A stretch of 64,000 nt of DNA from Lithodes maja (GCA_037953745.1 JBAKBP010004443.1:62001-126000); one strand, 5' to 3'; positions 10,048-21,835 are shown, numbered from the stretch's first letter. Program-made: numbers and translations. The notes: generated from the sequence alone by a model not told the origin.

Positions 10048-10791
10048 CTAATAATCATAGTGAAAGTACCAAAGACTGACAATATGTATGTATATAGGCA
10101 ACAAGTGGAAATAAAACAATGTACAGGTGTATTGTGATAAAAAAATCATGTATTATGAAAACATATATAAATAAGTGAACAAAGACACAATAAATTGTAT
10201 ATAAAACGTTTACAAAGCATATAACTAAGTGAAAGTGACACATGACATAATATTAGATGGCCAAAGTATAATAAACACCTGTGATAACGAATAATCAGTG
10301 CCTAATATAACAATAACCTACCTCAATTACTCATAAAAACTACGGTATCGAGTGAAAATGTGAAATATTTGTTACAATCATAGCCTAATAAACATATTTT
10401 ATATAATTGGACTCCAAATAACTATAATAACATCACTATCAATACATAAAATCGCCTCCGGGAGGTAAAAGGTTTTGCGCGACGAGTGGCTAAGAAAACA
10501 GTAGGTTAGCCGAGCCGGGGCCTGGGCAAAGGCGACGCATCCGAACGCGGGATGATTTTCACGCATAAAAATCACTCCACTTCCCGCGCTCACCATTATG
10601 CAATCACTTGGGCTAGAGACCTCTACTCAACGGCATTCTACACATGAAGGTTTGTGCTACATTTTTCTGTTTTTTTTATAACTTTGTGTAATGTATTTCA
10701 GGAGTAACATGTGAATCAACAGGGACCAAAATTCCTGAAAACCCCCGGACACAAAGTACAGTCACGATATTCCCTAGCCGGGGTCGGAGGG
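10048..10791 (+). other. piggyBac element 1, 3' noncoding region
   Basis: AT-rich. Contains GATGGCCAAAGTATAATAAA and the following ACACCTGTGATAACG, present once here (about 10255-10350) and three times in piggyBac element 2. No gene seen. Confidence 0.7.
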
Positions 10792-10795
10792 TTAA

Positions 10796-13700
10796 CAGAT
10801 GCAGGTAATAACTGGTTTCGGTCCGAGCACGCAGAGTCGGCTGAGGAAATTAAGCAACTTTTCTATCTGGAACAGTTTTACAAATGTACTGGAACCGATC
10901 TAACGCTGAACATTAAGGAAAAATGTCCCAAGACAGTAGAGGAGGCTGCCAAGATGGCAGACCTCAGATTATCATTGATTCGTGGTTGCGGTGCCGCTCA
11001 GAGGGCTGAGTCAGGGCAGAAGGGGCGCTATACCCCACCCACCAGAGTTTTTGATAATAACAAATCCTATGACACACATAACCACACTAAATGCATTGCA
11101 CCTAATAACACCTACAAACACAAGCCTCTCCCGTTTACTAAAGGTCAGGCCCCTTCTTCGCCCGCACAAGGGAAGAAGCCCATTGGGGATGTGAAATGTT
11201 ACAAATGTCAGAAGCTAGGCCATTATTCACGTGAGTGCCCTAGTAACACTCCCGCTAAGCCGGTGTCATTGGTTCACAGTATCGGTGTGTCTCTGAAGGC
11301 TGCAGCAACTGCCCGGGGTAGGTTGTCAGCAGCTGAGGCACACGCGGTAAAGAAGCGTACGGAAGGCTCGACACCTGTCCGGGACACTTTCTGTAGCCAT
11401 CGGGGGCACGGGTTTGTGAGCTGGGGGAGTGAACTACGGAGGGTTGACTTGCTGAGGGATACGGGGGCTTCGCAAACTTTGTTGAGGAACTTCACAGGGA
11501 AACCGATAAATGCGGCCAGAGTTGTTGTGGTGCAGGGTATAAATGCTACGAGGTCATACCCACTTGTGAGGTTGGAGTTGAGAGTGGGAGAGGTGTGCAG
11601 GGAGCTGGATGTAGGGATCGTTGAGTGTTTGCCAGTTGAGGGCGTCGACCTTCTTCTCGGCAACGACTTTGCGGTGCCCACTTCCGGGACTCCACCCTTA
11701 GTCGTTGCCGAGAGGGCGGCCGACGTGGATGGTGAGAATCGGGAATGGGTTGGGAGGTGCCAACAGGATGAGATGGCCTGTGTGGTAACCCGATCTCGCT
11801 CTGCGGCTCCTGCACAGCCTAGCACTCAACCTCGGGGACAGTGGAGGAAGGATCAGGAGAAGGTTGCTAAGGGCAGGAAAAGGGACATTGATTCTGCTGC
11901 ACTTCTCGGTGATTCGGTACTTGGACCTATAATAAACACGGGAGTTGACTCTGGCCCAGATATGGTGTGTAACAAGGCAGAGTTGGGTAAGACTTCGCGT
12001 GAGGCAAGAGCTGTAGCGAGAGCCACTAAGGCAGTAGAGCCTACTAGCCGGGGTAATGTCTTATTACAAAACCATCTTGATGCATTGACGCCCAGGGACA
12101 TTAGTGAGCAGCAGCTGCAAGACGCTAGCCTAGCTCGTTATAGCAATGGTGCCATAGAGTTGGAGGAAGATGGGGATGCGAAGCCGGGAGATTTCTTTAG
12201 GCTCAACAGGATATTGTACCGCAGATTTCTAGACCCCAAATCGAAGTGGGAGGGCGGTGCGAGGGTAGTAGACCAGGTGGTTGTTCCAAATAAGTATAGA
12301 GAGTCCTTATTGTGTCTGGCGCATGATGTGCCGGTGGCGGGTCATTTGGGGGTAACAAAAACATTGGCGGCATTGGGCAGGGTTTTCTGGTGGCCTGGGG
12401 TCAAGGCTGATGTCTGTGCATGGGTGGCTGGGTGTGCGACCTGCCAGACAACGGGGAAGCCTAACCAGACCATCCCGAAGGCACCTTTGTTTCCCATACC
12501 TGTCACCGGGCCTCCGTTCAGCAAAGTTGTAGTAGATTTGGTTGGCCCTTTCCCGCCTACTAGTAGTGGCAATAAATTCCTGTTGACAATCATGGATGTG
12601 GCTACGAGATACCCGGACGCATACCCCATGAGAAACGGCTCGGCAAAGGCAGTTGTTAAAAACTTATTATTGTTCTGTTCCCGTTATGGATTTCCACGTG
12701 AGGTGCAGTCAGACCAGGGGAGCAATTTTACATCCAAATTGTTCAAGCAAACCCTTCAGTTGCACGGTATATGTTCTGTAGTGTCGTCAGCCTACCATCC
12801 CGAGAGTCAGGGAGTCTTGGAGCGGTGGCACTCGACCCTGAAGAGTATGCTACGCTGTTACTGTGCAGAACATGACACTGATTGGGATTTGGGTCTGCCG
12901 TATGTTCTGTTCGCTGCACGTGAAGTCCCAGGAGAGAGCCTGGGGTTCAGTCCAAATCAACTAGTCTTTGGCCATAATGTGAGAGGACCTTTAAGTATGG
13001 TGAAAGAGATCTGGGAGGGCGAAGAGAAGCCGGGGTCTGTACTTAAATATATCCTTGAGAGCCGGGAGAGACTTATAGGTTGCATGGCAGCGGCAGGTAA
13101 TAACTTGGTTAATGCACAGGCGGTCATGAAGCACCAGTATGACGCCAAGGTGAAGCTTCGGGAGTTTTCGGTGGGTCAGGAGGTAATGTTGCTTTTACCT
13201 TTGCCTGGACACCCCCTTTCTGCCAAGTTTATTGGGCCGTATGTGGTGGCTAAGAAACTGTCCGACCTTGATTATCTCGTTGCAACACCTGACCGTAGGA
13301 AAAATCATCAGTTATGTCATGTTAACCTCATGAAAGAGTATGTGAGACGCCCCTCAGAGCCTCTCACTGTCCCTGTGCTGGCCTGCAGCGGCCAGGGTGG
13401 AGAAGGAGGTGGGGACAGTCATGCTGCTGAGGAGGATAGCTGGGACTGTGTCATTTCCGCGGAACAGTGGGCGGGGAATACTGAACAAGAGGCTAGGCAA
13501 GCTGTAAGTCACCTGCCTGAGCACCAGGGTGCTGCTGTCCTAGGCCTGTTCAGGTCATACCCCTCTGTTTTCGCCGAACACCCAGGTCTCACTACTCAGG
13601 TAACGCACGACGTGGACGTCGGTGATAATGTGCCCTTCAAGTCAGTGCCCTACCGTGTGCCCCCGGTAAAGTTGCCAGCTTTACGGGAGGAGTTAAAGTA

Positions 13701-14898
13701 CATGGTTGAGAGAGGGATGATCACTGAAGGTTATGTGAAGTGGACATCACCCGTCACGTTGCAGCCAAAACCTGACGGCAAGGTGCGGTTCTGCATAGAT
13801 TTTCGTAGGCTAAATGGCTTGACCACTACCAACCCTTACCCTTTGCCTCGAGTTGACGACAGCGTGGACAAGATAGGGAATGCAAAGTACCTTACTAAAA
13901 TTGATCTTGTAAAAGGCTACTGGCAAGTACCCCTGTCGGACCGAGCTAAGCAAGTTTGTGGTTTTGTGGTAGATGGCAAGACCTACCAATGTAACGTAAT
14001 GCCTTATGGGCTTAAGAACGCACCTGCCACGTTTCAGAACCTGATGAACGATATTTGTGACGAAATCCCTAACTGCACGGTCTACCTTGATGACGTGATA
14101 GTGTATGATGACAATTTTGATAATCACCTAAGGCACTTAGAGACCCTGTTTGGGAAGTTGCACGATGCTGGGCTGGTGGTGAACCTGAGGAAGTGCGAGT
14201 TTGTAAAGGCTACTGTGCAGTATCTTGGCTTCGTGGTCGGGTTAGGCCGGGTGTGCCCCCCCCTGAGCAAGATACAGGCTATCAATATGTTTCCCAGGCC
14301 CACCACTAAGCGCCAGGTCATGCGGTTCCTAGGTATGATAGGCTATTATAGGCGCTTCATCCGGGGATACTTTACTGTCTTAGCACCGTTAACTGATCTA
14401 CTGTCGAAGTCAGTGAAGTTCTGTTGGGCTGCGGAGTGTCAGAGGGCTTTCGACCTAGTCAAGCACCTGCTGTGTACACATCCGATTTTGAGAGCCCCAG
14501 ACTTCTCCAGGAGTTTTCAGCTGGCGACTGATGCCAGCGGTGTGGGTGCCGGGGCAGTGTTACTGCAGACTGATTCCGAGGGCTTGGAACACCCAGTGAG
14601 CTTCTTTTCTCGCAAGTTTAATTCGGCACAAAGGAATTACTCGACTATAGAGAAGGAGCTTCTTGCTATCGTTTTGTCGCTCAAACATTTCGAAGTTTAT
14701 GTTCCAGCCTACGGCCCGGTAGTGACGATTTATACGGACCATCATCCCTTGAAATTCCTAAATCAGTTTCACAATCGGAATATGCGGTTGACCAGGTGGT
14801 CCCTAATGCTCCAAGAGTATAATCTCAACATTCAGCATATTGCCGGGAGTGAGAACGTGATAGCAGATTGTCTATCAAGGGTTGATGATCCAGGATAG
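10796..14898 (+). CDS. pol: gypsy gag C-terminus and pol: PR-INT-RT-RNase H
   Basis: One uninterrupted frame to the stop at 14896-14898, in phase with gag across the TTAA at 10792-10795. Domains in order: CCHC zinc knuckle CYKCQKLGHYSREC (11197-11238); protease LLRDTGAS with the catalytic Asp at 11458; integrase zinc-binding H 12322, H 12343, C 12433, C 12442; integrase core Asp 12535, Asp 12712 and Glu 12820 (35 residues between the last two); a GPY-type motif IGPYVV near 13233; RT with YLDDVIVY (Asp pair at 14089-14094); RNase H with ATDASG (Asp 14530) and YTDHHPL; end shortly after IADCLSR. Integrase therefore precedes RT, as in Gmr1-type elements. Key residues are all present. Without its gag half the product is not made normally. 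Confidence 0.92.
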
Positions 14899-15178
14899 TC
14901 GTGCACGGTGTGTGGGTTGAGCAGGAGTAAAATTAGGCTATCATAACGCCGTCCAAAAAGATTATAAAACAATAAAATAAACGAGAAATTTTTTTTTAGT
15001 TTTGTAAGTCTTTATTGTTGTAGCATGATGCATGCGATATTGTGTTTTATGTATAATTCACACTTCAGTTGTTGTGCACCTTTTGCAATTAGTGGCAGCT
15101 AAGGGTAGCAGGTCGGTTGGTTGCCTGTCAGATTTTGATAATGCTTCTAAGGTCGATTATCTAAAGTCTTGGGGGGGC
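14899..15178 (+). promoter_or_regulatory. gypsy 3' noncoding region and polypurine tract
   Basis: 280 bp without a gene. The G-run CTTGGGGGGGCTG at about 15169-15180 abuts the 3' LTR and is the probable polypurine tract for plus-strand priming. Confidence 0.7.
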
Positions 15179-16992
15179 TGTGACGCACCCAGTGCGTAGC
15201 AACGCAACCTGATTGTACTCCTTGGTACTCCACTGTACCGTCACGGTGCGTGTACCGCGTTGTACCGTGCTGGCTGCTTATATTGAGTGTGACAACGTAT
15301 AACTATGTTCTTTGTATCTCTGCAAAGGTCTCGTCATTTGCTAACCAGTGGTGGGTTTTGTTTTAAGCCATGTCGAGACCTTCCATTTAATATGTAGTAT
15401 CAATAGAGAAGTTGATAGATGAGATAATAGGAATTCAGAGAGAGAGAGTGAGTTAGACTTCAGAGCGAGAGGGTAGCGGTGCGCCACGCTGCCGGGGGGG
15501 TGGTTGCCAGACGTATGGACCGGTTGGCAGCCCTGCGCTTATAGCTAGGTGCGACAGGGTTGGTAGTACATTGCCGCCTGCCTATGCTGCCTGGGCTGCC
15601 CATGTTGTCGTACTGCACATTGCATGGAGGCTCGCTGTGTGCTCTATGACCAGGTTGCCTAGAACCTTTGAGATTCTAACATCCCTTGCCCTCTCTCCCT
15701 ACTTCTCACGGTTGCACTCTTTCTCTCTGACGACATTACTCTCATTTCATTCTTCTCTCTATTTAAATGCATAACCTTCCCTTGAGGTCCTAAAGGAGTT
15801 TCAGCACTCACCTCTCGTATTACTCTTAGGACAAGCATATATTTACATGTATTAGATTTAAGGGGTTAATGTGAACAGCGATCTTCTTGATGAGGATAGT
15901 TGGTGAACGTTCTACATGTTCACGAGTTATATGCCCAGCCCATCATCCAATTTGTGACTAGACTAGTGCCATGTGTAAGAGCCCGACCATGCCCAGGAGT
16001 TGTCTGTAGAGGGGCGAGGACTTAGCCTTGATTTGCCTACCGAGCCAGGAGCGAGTGTAGTACCAGAGACTACAGCTCGCTCGTAGTGCCGGTATAGTAG
16101 AGTAACGTAATTTATCTGTCCTTGTGTTCTCTGCAGTCTTTTCCTGGGTTCTCGCTTTCGGTGCTGGGACTCGTTGTTCCTGTGACTTGGCCTGCTAGCT
16201 AGAACACATGGGGATGATGAGTGGGTTATATCTTTATTTTACTATGCATTGCAGCTCTCTTTAAGTTTATGTATGTAACACTTTACAATACACATTACTC
16301 ACACACAAGACAACACTATTAATACTTTCATGTATCAATTAACTGCACTGTCGTTTTGCTGCTGTGTCCGGAGTTCTGTTGCGTAGGGCGCATACGGACT
16401 CAGAGGGGAGACAGAGTGAGAGAAGCGAAGTAGCCTATGCGGTAGTAGGCTACCGGCGCAGTACTGTTGCCTGCAACCTTTTAGTTATTCCAAGTATAGA
16501 TTCATTATTACAATAAGTGACTACTATTTATGTTCCTTCCATGTGTATTATTAGGTATCTACTGGATCATGAACATCTTGTATGCTACATGCTAGTGCAT
16601 GTTAGTAGGGGACAGTTATTCTAGTGCACGCGCTTTCAAGTAGGCGTGTACATTTGTCATTTAGCATTTCACTGTCATACCTTTAGCCTGCTTCTATTCT
16701 ACATTATTAGAGGCTTAATATTAAAGTAGTTTCTTGAGTATTGCATTTCTTTAGTAATAACGTAACCTATAAATGTCTGAGGGAGTTTAGCCTCATAGCC
16801 TACCCCTGTTGTACACTTTCGCCGAGTTAAGGTACCTCGTTACCATAGACGATAACTCTGTAGGGCGTTGGTGCTTTTGTTGTCTGGAGCATATAGTATT
16901 TGGGACTGGAATCGAGCGTGTCGTTGTCACATAAGCCATTTCTGTCCTACGATCAAGAATCCCGAATATGTATTGCCGATCCAGCCGTAACA
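15179..16992 (+). repeat. 3' LTR of the gypsy element (1,814 bp)
   Basis: Same start and end as the 5' LTR. Differs mainly by an extra GC-rich segment of about 25 bp around 15478-15503 and a few single-base changes, such as C for A near 15581. Confidence 0.9.
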
Positions 16993-17258
16993 GTAGTTTC
17001 TTGAGTATTGCATTTCTTTAGTAATAACGTAACCTATAAATGTCTGAGGGAGTTTAGCCTCATAGCCTACCCCTGTTGTACACTTTCGCCGAGTTAAGGT
17101 ACCTCGTTACCATAGACGATAACTCTGTAGGGCGTTGGTGCTTTTGTTGTCTGGAGCATATAGTATTTGGGACTGGAATCGAGCGTGTCGTTGTCACATA
17201 AGCCATTTTGTCCTACGATCAAGAATCCCGAATATGTATTGCCGATCCAGCCGTAACA
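16993..17258 (+). repeat. Tandem partial duplication of the LTR 3' end (266 bp)
   Basis: Repeats 16726-16992 almost exactly (one base deleted in the CATTTCTGTCC region), again ending CCGTAACA. Sits between the full 3' LTR and LINE-A copy 2. Confidence 0.92.
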
Positions 17259-18730
17259 GTGACTAAATGGCATTACGATAGGGCAGACTGGGAGGGTCTT
17301 CAAGGTTTCTTTATTGATATTCCCTGGACCTCTTTCTTTTCTAATGATGCACACTCCACCTTGAGCCACATACAAGATTTTGTAAAAATTGGAATGGAAA
17401 CTTTTATTCCTCATCAAAAGTACAGTAAAAGATCTAATTCACCTAAATGGTTTGACCATAATTGTGCTAGAGTAACTGAACAAAAAGCAATAGCCTACAA
17501 TGCATACACAAGATCAAAAACACATGAAGTCTTTAATTACTTTAGAAACATCAGAAATCATGCCAAAACTGTATTAAACCTAACTAAATCAAACTTTCTC
17601 CACAAGCAGGCAAATAAACTTCTAAATAATCCAAATGATAACAAAATATTTTGGTCTACTCTTAACTCATTTAAATCCAACTTCACTACTGCTTCATCCA
17701 TTCCACCATTAAAATCTCCGACTGGCAATCTTGTAAGTGACCCACGAGGTAAAGCTAACCTTCTTGCGGATATTTTCTCCACCAACTCAACCTTAGATGA
17801 AATAAATCAAGATGTCCCTGTACTTAATTTTAATTCGCCTGAAATTCCCTCACTTAAGATCCACACCAGACATGTCAAAACTATTTTGCAGAATCTCTCG
17901 GTAGATAAGGCTCCTGGTCCAGATGAAATTCCTCCAATAGTACTTAAGAATTGCTCCTTGGTGCTCGCTCCTGTATTGGCAAAAATTTTCCGTCTGTGTA
18001 CTCATACCTCATGCTTCCCAGTACCCTGGAAAGAAGCAAACATCCATCCAGTTCCTAAAAAAGGTGCCTCTTCAGATCCATCAAACTACAGACCAATAGC
18101 TATAACTTCCACTCTTGGTAAAGTCTTTGAAATTATATTAAATAATCACATAATTAAGCATCTTGAGAATAATAAATTAATCAGTGATAGGCAATATGGT
18201 TTTAGACGATGTCGATCAACTGCAGACATGCTTTGCCTTCTTACGCATCAAATCAACCAAGCTACAGACCAACATGGTGAAACACATACAATAGCACTGG
18301 ATATATCAAAGGCATTTGATAGAGTCTGGCATCAATCCTTATTGTCGAAGATGTCACACTACGGCCTTGCATCATTAGTTCCACTAATTTCTTCTTATCT
18401 TCATAACAGAAAAATACGTGTAATGGTAGATGGCCTTTATTCTCAATTTCACTCAATAAATGCTGGTGTTCCCCAGGGATCAGTTCTTTTGGCCCCAATT
18501 CTGTTCCTCATTCATATCAATGATCTCGTATCTACCACTCATAATCCAATACATTCCTACGCAGATGACTCAACACTCCACAGTTCCTTCACATTTACCA
18601 ATTCTTTCACCCAACCCGATCTTATAAATTCAAAAATAAACACTGCAATTTCTCTGAACCAGGACCTTTCTAGAATTAATGGATGGGGACAAAAGAATCT
18701 AGTTTCCTTTAATGCACAGAAAACCAAGTA
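17259..18730 (+). pseudogene. LINE-A reverse transcriptase, upstream part
   Basis: Open frame (it reads in from the LTR) containing the pre-RT region (RADWEGLQGFF, FIPHQKYSKRSNSPKWFD), RT blocks DKAPGPDEIPPIVLKN (about 17908-17955), NYRPIAITSTLGKVFE, FRRCRSTADML, ALDISKAFDRVWH (about 18295-18335), GVPQGSVLLAPILF (one extra Leu codon compared with copy 1) and YADDSTLHSS. No endonuclease domain is present. The protein is cut at 18731 by MITE sequence and stops at about 18749. Confidence 0.85.
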
Positions 18731-19771
18731 CAGTCGACGCTCGATTTAACGGACCCCGATACAACGGATTTCGGATTTAACGGACTCTGTCCATAGCCGG
18801 ACAATGGACCCAGCAACGGACAAAGTCCGTTGCTCGAAAAAAAATTGGAGCAAAGTCCGTTGCTCTATCTATTTATCTCTCTAATGCACTACCTAAATCC
18901 CTTATACATTAACATAACTATGTCTTATTTGGACTTTTTGTAATCTTTGAATCATTTCTAATGTGATGGAATTGAAAAATATAATATCCTTCCAGCACAT
19001 AGATAAATAATAAATAAGATAGTCAACAAAATATTTCAACTCTCCCCTCCGTGCGAGCAGAGATGGTAGATTTACGTTTGATAGATTTTTTGTTTTGTTT
19101 TTTTCCCTCGATATACACTCTTTCTATCTATCTATCGCTCTAATGCACTACCTAAATCCCTTATACATTAACATAACTATGTCTTATTTGGACTTTTTGT
19201 AATCTTTGAATCATTTCTAATGTGATGGAATTGAAAAATATAATATCCTTCCAGCACATAGATAAATAATAAATAAGATAGTCAAAGAAATATTTCAACC
19301 CTCCCCTCCGTCTATGCGCCGAGCTTCCCAGACGGGAGATTTACGTTTGATAGATTTTTGTTTTTTTTGGTTCCCACGGTATACACAAAATGATGGGGAA
19401 ATATTATAACATGTTTTTAATTGACATTTGTGTCGTTTTTGCTGATTATGAGTTGGTGGAAAAAATTTCTTTAATTCTATCATATCGGAAATGATTCACA
19501 GATTATATAGAGACCAAATAACATACACTTTTAAGTGTGTTCAATACTTTTGCATTATCAATAGGGTGTAGCACAAGAAGGCTTATCAACATTATCACAG
19601 TAACGGGGTCGGGGTTGAGGCGGGACGGGGAGGGGGAGGAGTAGGCCTACAGAGGAGGGGATATCCTTCCTTTTTTTTTTTTTTTTTCTCCATGTGAAAT
19701 TTATCATATCAATGACAAATAAGACCGTTATTATGTTTTCAGGGACAGTACAGCACAACGTGTCCCTCAAT

Positions 19772-19813
<42 letters not shown>

Positions 19814-19907
19814 CGAAATACGAAGGCAATTTTCCAGCTACGGACTTTTTCCAGCAACGGACTCGGTCTCTCCCCCCTATTAGTCCGTTAAATCGACGCG
19901 TCGACTG
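18731..19907. mobile_element. pogo/Tigger-like MITE in LINE-A, TA target duplication
   Basis: TA at 18729-18730 and 19908-19909. Termini are CAGTCGACGCTCGATTTAAC on the left and GTTAAATCGACGCGTCGACTG on the right (inverted); multiple internal ACGGAC motifs lie near both ends. There is no transposase. The interior holds a T-run (19671-19687), a long A-run (about 19771-19812) and a tandem duplication. Confidence 0.88.
18872..19313. repeat. Tandem duplication of about 265 bp inside the MITE
   Basis: CTAATGCACTACCTAAATCC starts at about 18880 and again at about 19139. The copies run together for about 175 bp to CTCCCCTCCG, followed by divergent spacer. Confidence 0.85.
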
Positions 19908-19909
19908 TA

Positions 19910-20550
19910 CATTCAATTTTCTAACCGACAGAATCTCACTGACTCCCATATATTTTTTAATGATGTAAATATTCCCACTTCCCCTAGTATTGACATTCTC
20001 GGTGTAACATTAACTACTAACTTGAGCTGGACACATTATGTTAGAAGCATTGCTAAGAATGCCTCTAAAAAAACTGGGACTCCTGTACAGAGTTCGAGAA
20101 TTCTTCACTGACGAGCAGTTGGCCGTGATATATAAAAGTCATGTGCGTTCTCAGATGGATTACTGTTCACCTCTGTGGGGTGGAAGTGGAGTGGTTGCAT
20201 TGAGGCAGTTGGACAAAATTCAAAATAAAGCTATTAGATTAATCAATAACCCTGCAATCACACAGGACCTTCCTACATTATCCATACGAAGAAACGTTTG
20301 CACCCCTTGCATTATTCTACAGATATTTTCACAGCAATTGTTCCGCCTCTCCACATCTTTCCCCGTAGAACTAGGGCAGCTGAGAGCGCCCATGAATTTA
20401 CACTTTCTCCTCCACAATGCAGAACTTCTGCTTATCAGAATTCATTTATCCCCAGAGCTACTACTCTTTGGAATTCACTTCCCTCGAATTGCTTTCCACA
20501 AACTTACAATTTACAAATGTTTAAATCCAGTTGTTACAAACATTTTATGA
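19910..20550 (+). pseudogene. LINE-A reverse transcriptase, C-terminal part (after MITE)
   Basis: Continues the LINE-A frame from ACATTCAATTTTC: GVTLTTNLSWTHYVRSI, KKLGLLYRVREFFTDEQ, QMDYCSPLWGG. Shifted at least twice (an extra A near 20068 and changes near 20297 and 20345 where the region for SEELASIVP is deleted). Ends in the LINE-A 3' tail. Confidence 0.75.
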
Positions 20551-20619
20551 AAGGAGGATGCCTTTAGGCACATGGACCTTTTTGTTTTATCTGTGTTTTT
20601 CCTTCTCTCCGTTCATTGT

Positions 20620-20667
<48 letters not shown>

Positions 20668-20689
20668 TAATGAGCACCCATAATAATAT

Positions 20690-21420
20690 CATAGTTGCCC
20701 TTGTCCCACTACAATGGAAAAATGATGTAAGACATGCTGATAATATTCCAATTACCCAGGTAACCTAAACCCATCACAAAGGGTCCGGGTACCAAGACCC
20801 GGCCACCGGGACAGCCAGCAGGGTGGCAGTTCCGATGTGCCCGATCAGGCGGGAGACACCAGAATACCATTCAAGACCAAATCCCCGGTTTGATATTATC
20901 CAATTACCTAGGTAACACTAGACCCATCACAAAAGGGTCGGGTACCAAGGCCCGGACACCGGGACCGCCAGCGAGGTGGCAGTCCCGAGTGCCCAATCAG
21001 GCGGGAGACACCAGAATACCATTCAATACAAATTCCCGGTTCCCGAGTCATTATCTCAACAAACCCCGGTCCCCAAGACCCGGGTTTTCAAGACTGCCGG
21101 GCAGGGAAATCCACCCAAACAGGCGGACAACACTATGTTACCATACACTCATAATTTCCCCGGTTATCCTAGTCCTCATTTCGATGAAACTCTGACACCA
21201 AGACCCAGCAACCGGGACTACCGAGTATGGCGAAAGTCCCGGGTACCCGGATGGTCTGGAAAGACATTACTACCATATAAATATAACCCAAGACTCCCGG
21301 GTTTTTCCCTAGGACTTATATTTATAAAACCAGAGCACCAAGACCCGGTACCGGAACTACCGGGTATGACAACAGTCCCTGGTACCCAGATATCCCCAGA
21401 CTAGAATAGGTCTTTTTATA
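20690..21420. repeat. Degenerate minisatellite, about 135-150 bp period
   Basis: About five diverged units, each with ACCAAGACCCGG, a CCGGGAC box, then GGCGGGAGACACCAGAATAC or a decayed form, ending AATTCCCCGGTT-like. Unit starts near 20789, 20945, 21075, 21208 and 21338. The open frames across it are by-products of the repeat. Confidence 0.75.
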
Positions 21421-21638
21421 ACCCACAACATCCAGCCGGATACCATCAAGCTATGAACCGGGTACTCTAACACTAGGCTAGGCCTAAGCCTATCCCATCA
21501 ACACCAGGTACCCTAAGAGAAGGGCCCCAAATACAGGATTCAAATAGAAATTATTACTGAGTACTCTTGGTTAAACCATACTATAGTAAGCTAATTAACC
21601 TTAAACATGTTAAACAATATTTAACAAAATGTTCAGAA
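21421..21638. other. Left flank of piggyBac element 2
   Basis: AT-rich sequence without a recognisable gene. Confidence 0.5.
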
Positions 21639-21835
21639 TTAACCCCTCCAACCCGGATGGGCTCTTGAACGCCCATAATAAACTCGGCCCGCGCAACCCG
21701 GATGGCCTCTTGTACGCCCCTTGCTTGCATGCTTGCTTTTCGAAAGCCGCGCGTAAATTTTGGTATCATGGGACGGTAGGTGGCGCCACCCGGCGTAAAC
21801 GACGCCACAACAACAGTATCTACCCCGACGCCATC

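Larger units (their letters stand above)
8787..10795 (+). mobile_element. piggyBac-like element 1, internally deleted, inside gypsy gag
   Basis: TTAA at 8787-8790 and 10792-10795. The terminal inverted repeat is CCCTTCGACCCCGG on the left and CCGGGGTCGGAGGG on the right. Removing one TTAA plus the interior exactly rejoins the gypsy frame, as expected of piggyBac cut-and-paste insertion. It is related to the 4.3-kb element at 21639-25933 over both flanks, but the catalytic part of the transposase is absent. The 3' noncoding part holds one copy of the motif that is triplicated in the larger element. Confidence 0.9.
5759..16992 (+). mobile_element. Ty3/gypsy LTR retrotransposon, Gmr1-like, interrupted by piggyBac
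   Basis: Complete layout: 5' LTR, primer-binding site, gag-pol frame, polypurine tract, 3' LTR. Without the inserted piggyBac DNA the element is about 9.2 kb. The pol order is protease, integrase, RT, RNase H, the reverse of usual Ty3/gypsy and diagnostic of the Gmr1 clade. The gag capsid resembles the SCAN domain, which is reported to derive from Gmr1-type gag. The two LTRs are nearly identical apart from one short insertion of about 25 bp in the 3' LTR (near 15478-15503) and scattered point changes, so insertion was recent. The 5-bp flanks differ (TTAAG on the left; GTGAC after the extra LTR piece at 17258), so no target-site duplication is left. Confidence 0.9.
17259..20664 (+). mobile_element. 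LINE-A copy 2, split by a pogo-like MITE
   Basis: The longest LINE-A copy. It begins abruptly at the LTR end within the region between endonuclease and RT, runs to 18730, is interrupted by a TA-flanked MITE, resumes at 19910 and ends with a poly-A run at about 20623-20664. The interruption falls exactly at the site that is intact in copy 1 (373-374). Confidence 0.9.

Noticed and set aside
5759..17258. 4-bp AGTG target duplication for the gypsy element
   Set aside because: Requires LTR limits TGACGC...TAAC, which discards the TG...CA ends and the TGTGACG/CGTAACA inverted repeat; the proper limits give non-matching flanks.
20890..21404. Open frames of 101 and 142 codons in the minisatellite
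   Set aside because: Periodic translation of the tandem repeat, no start context and no conservation between units.
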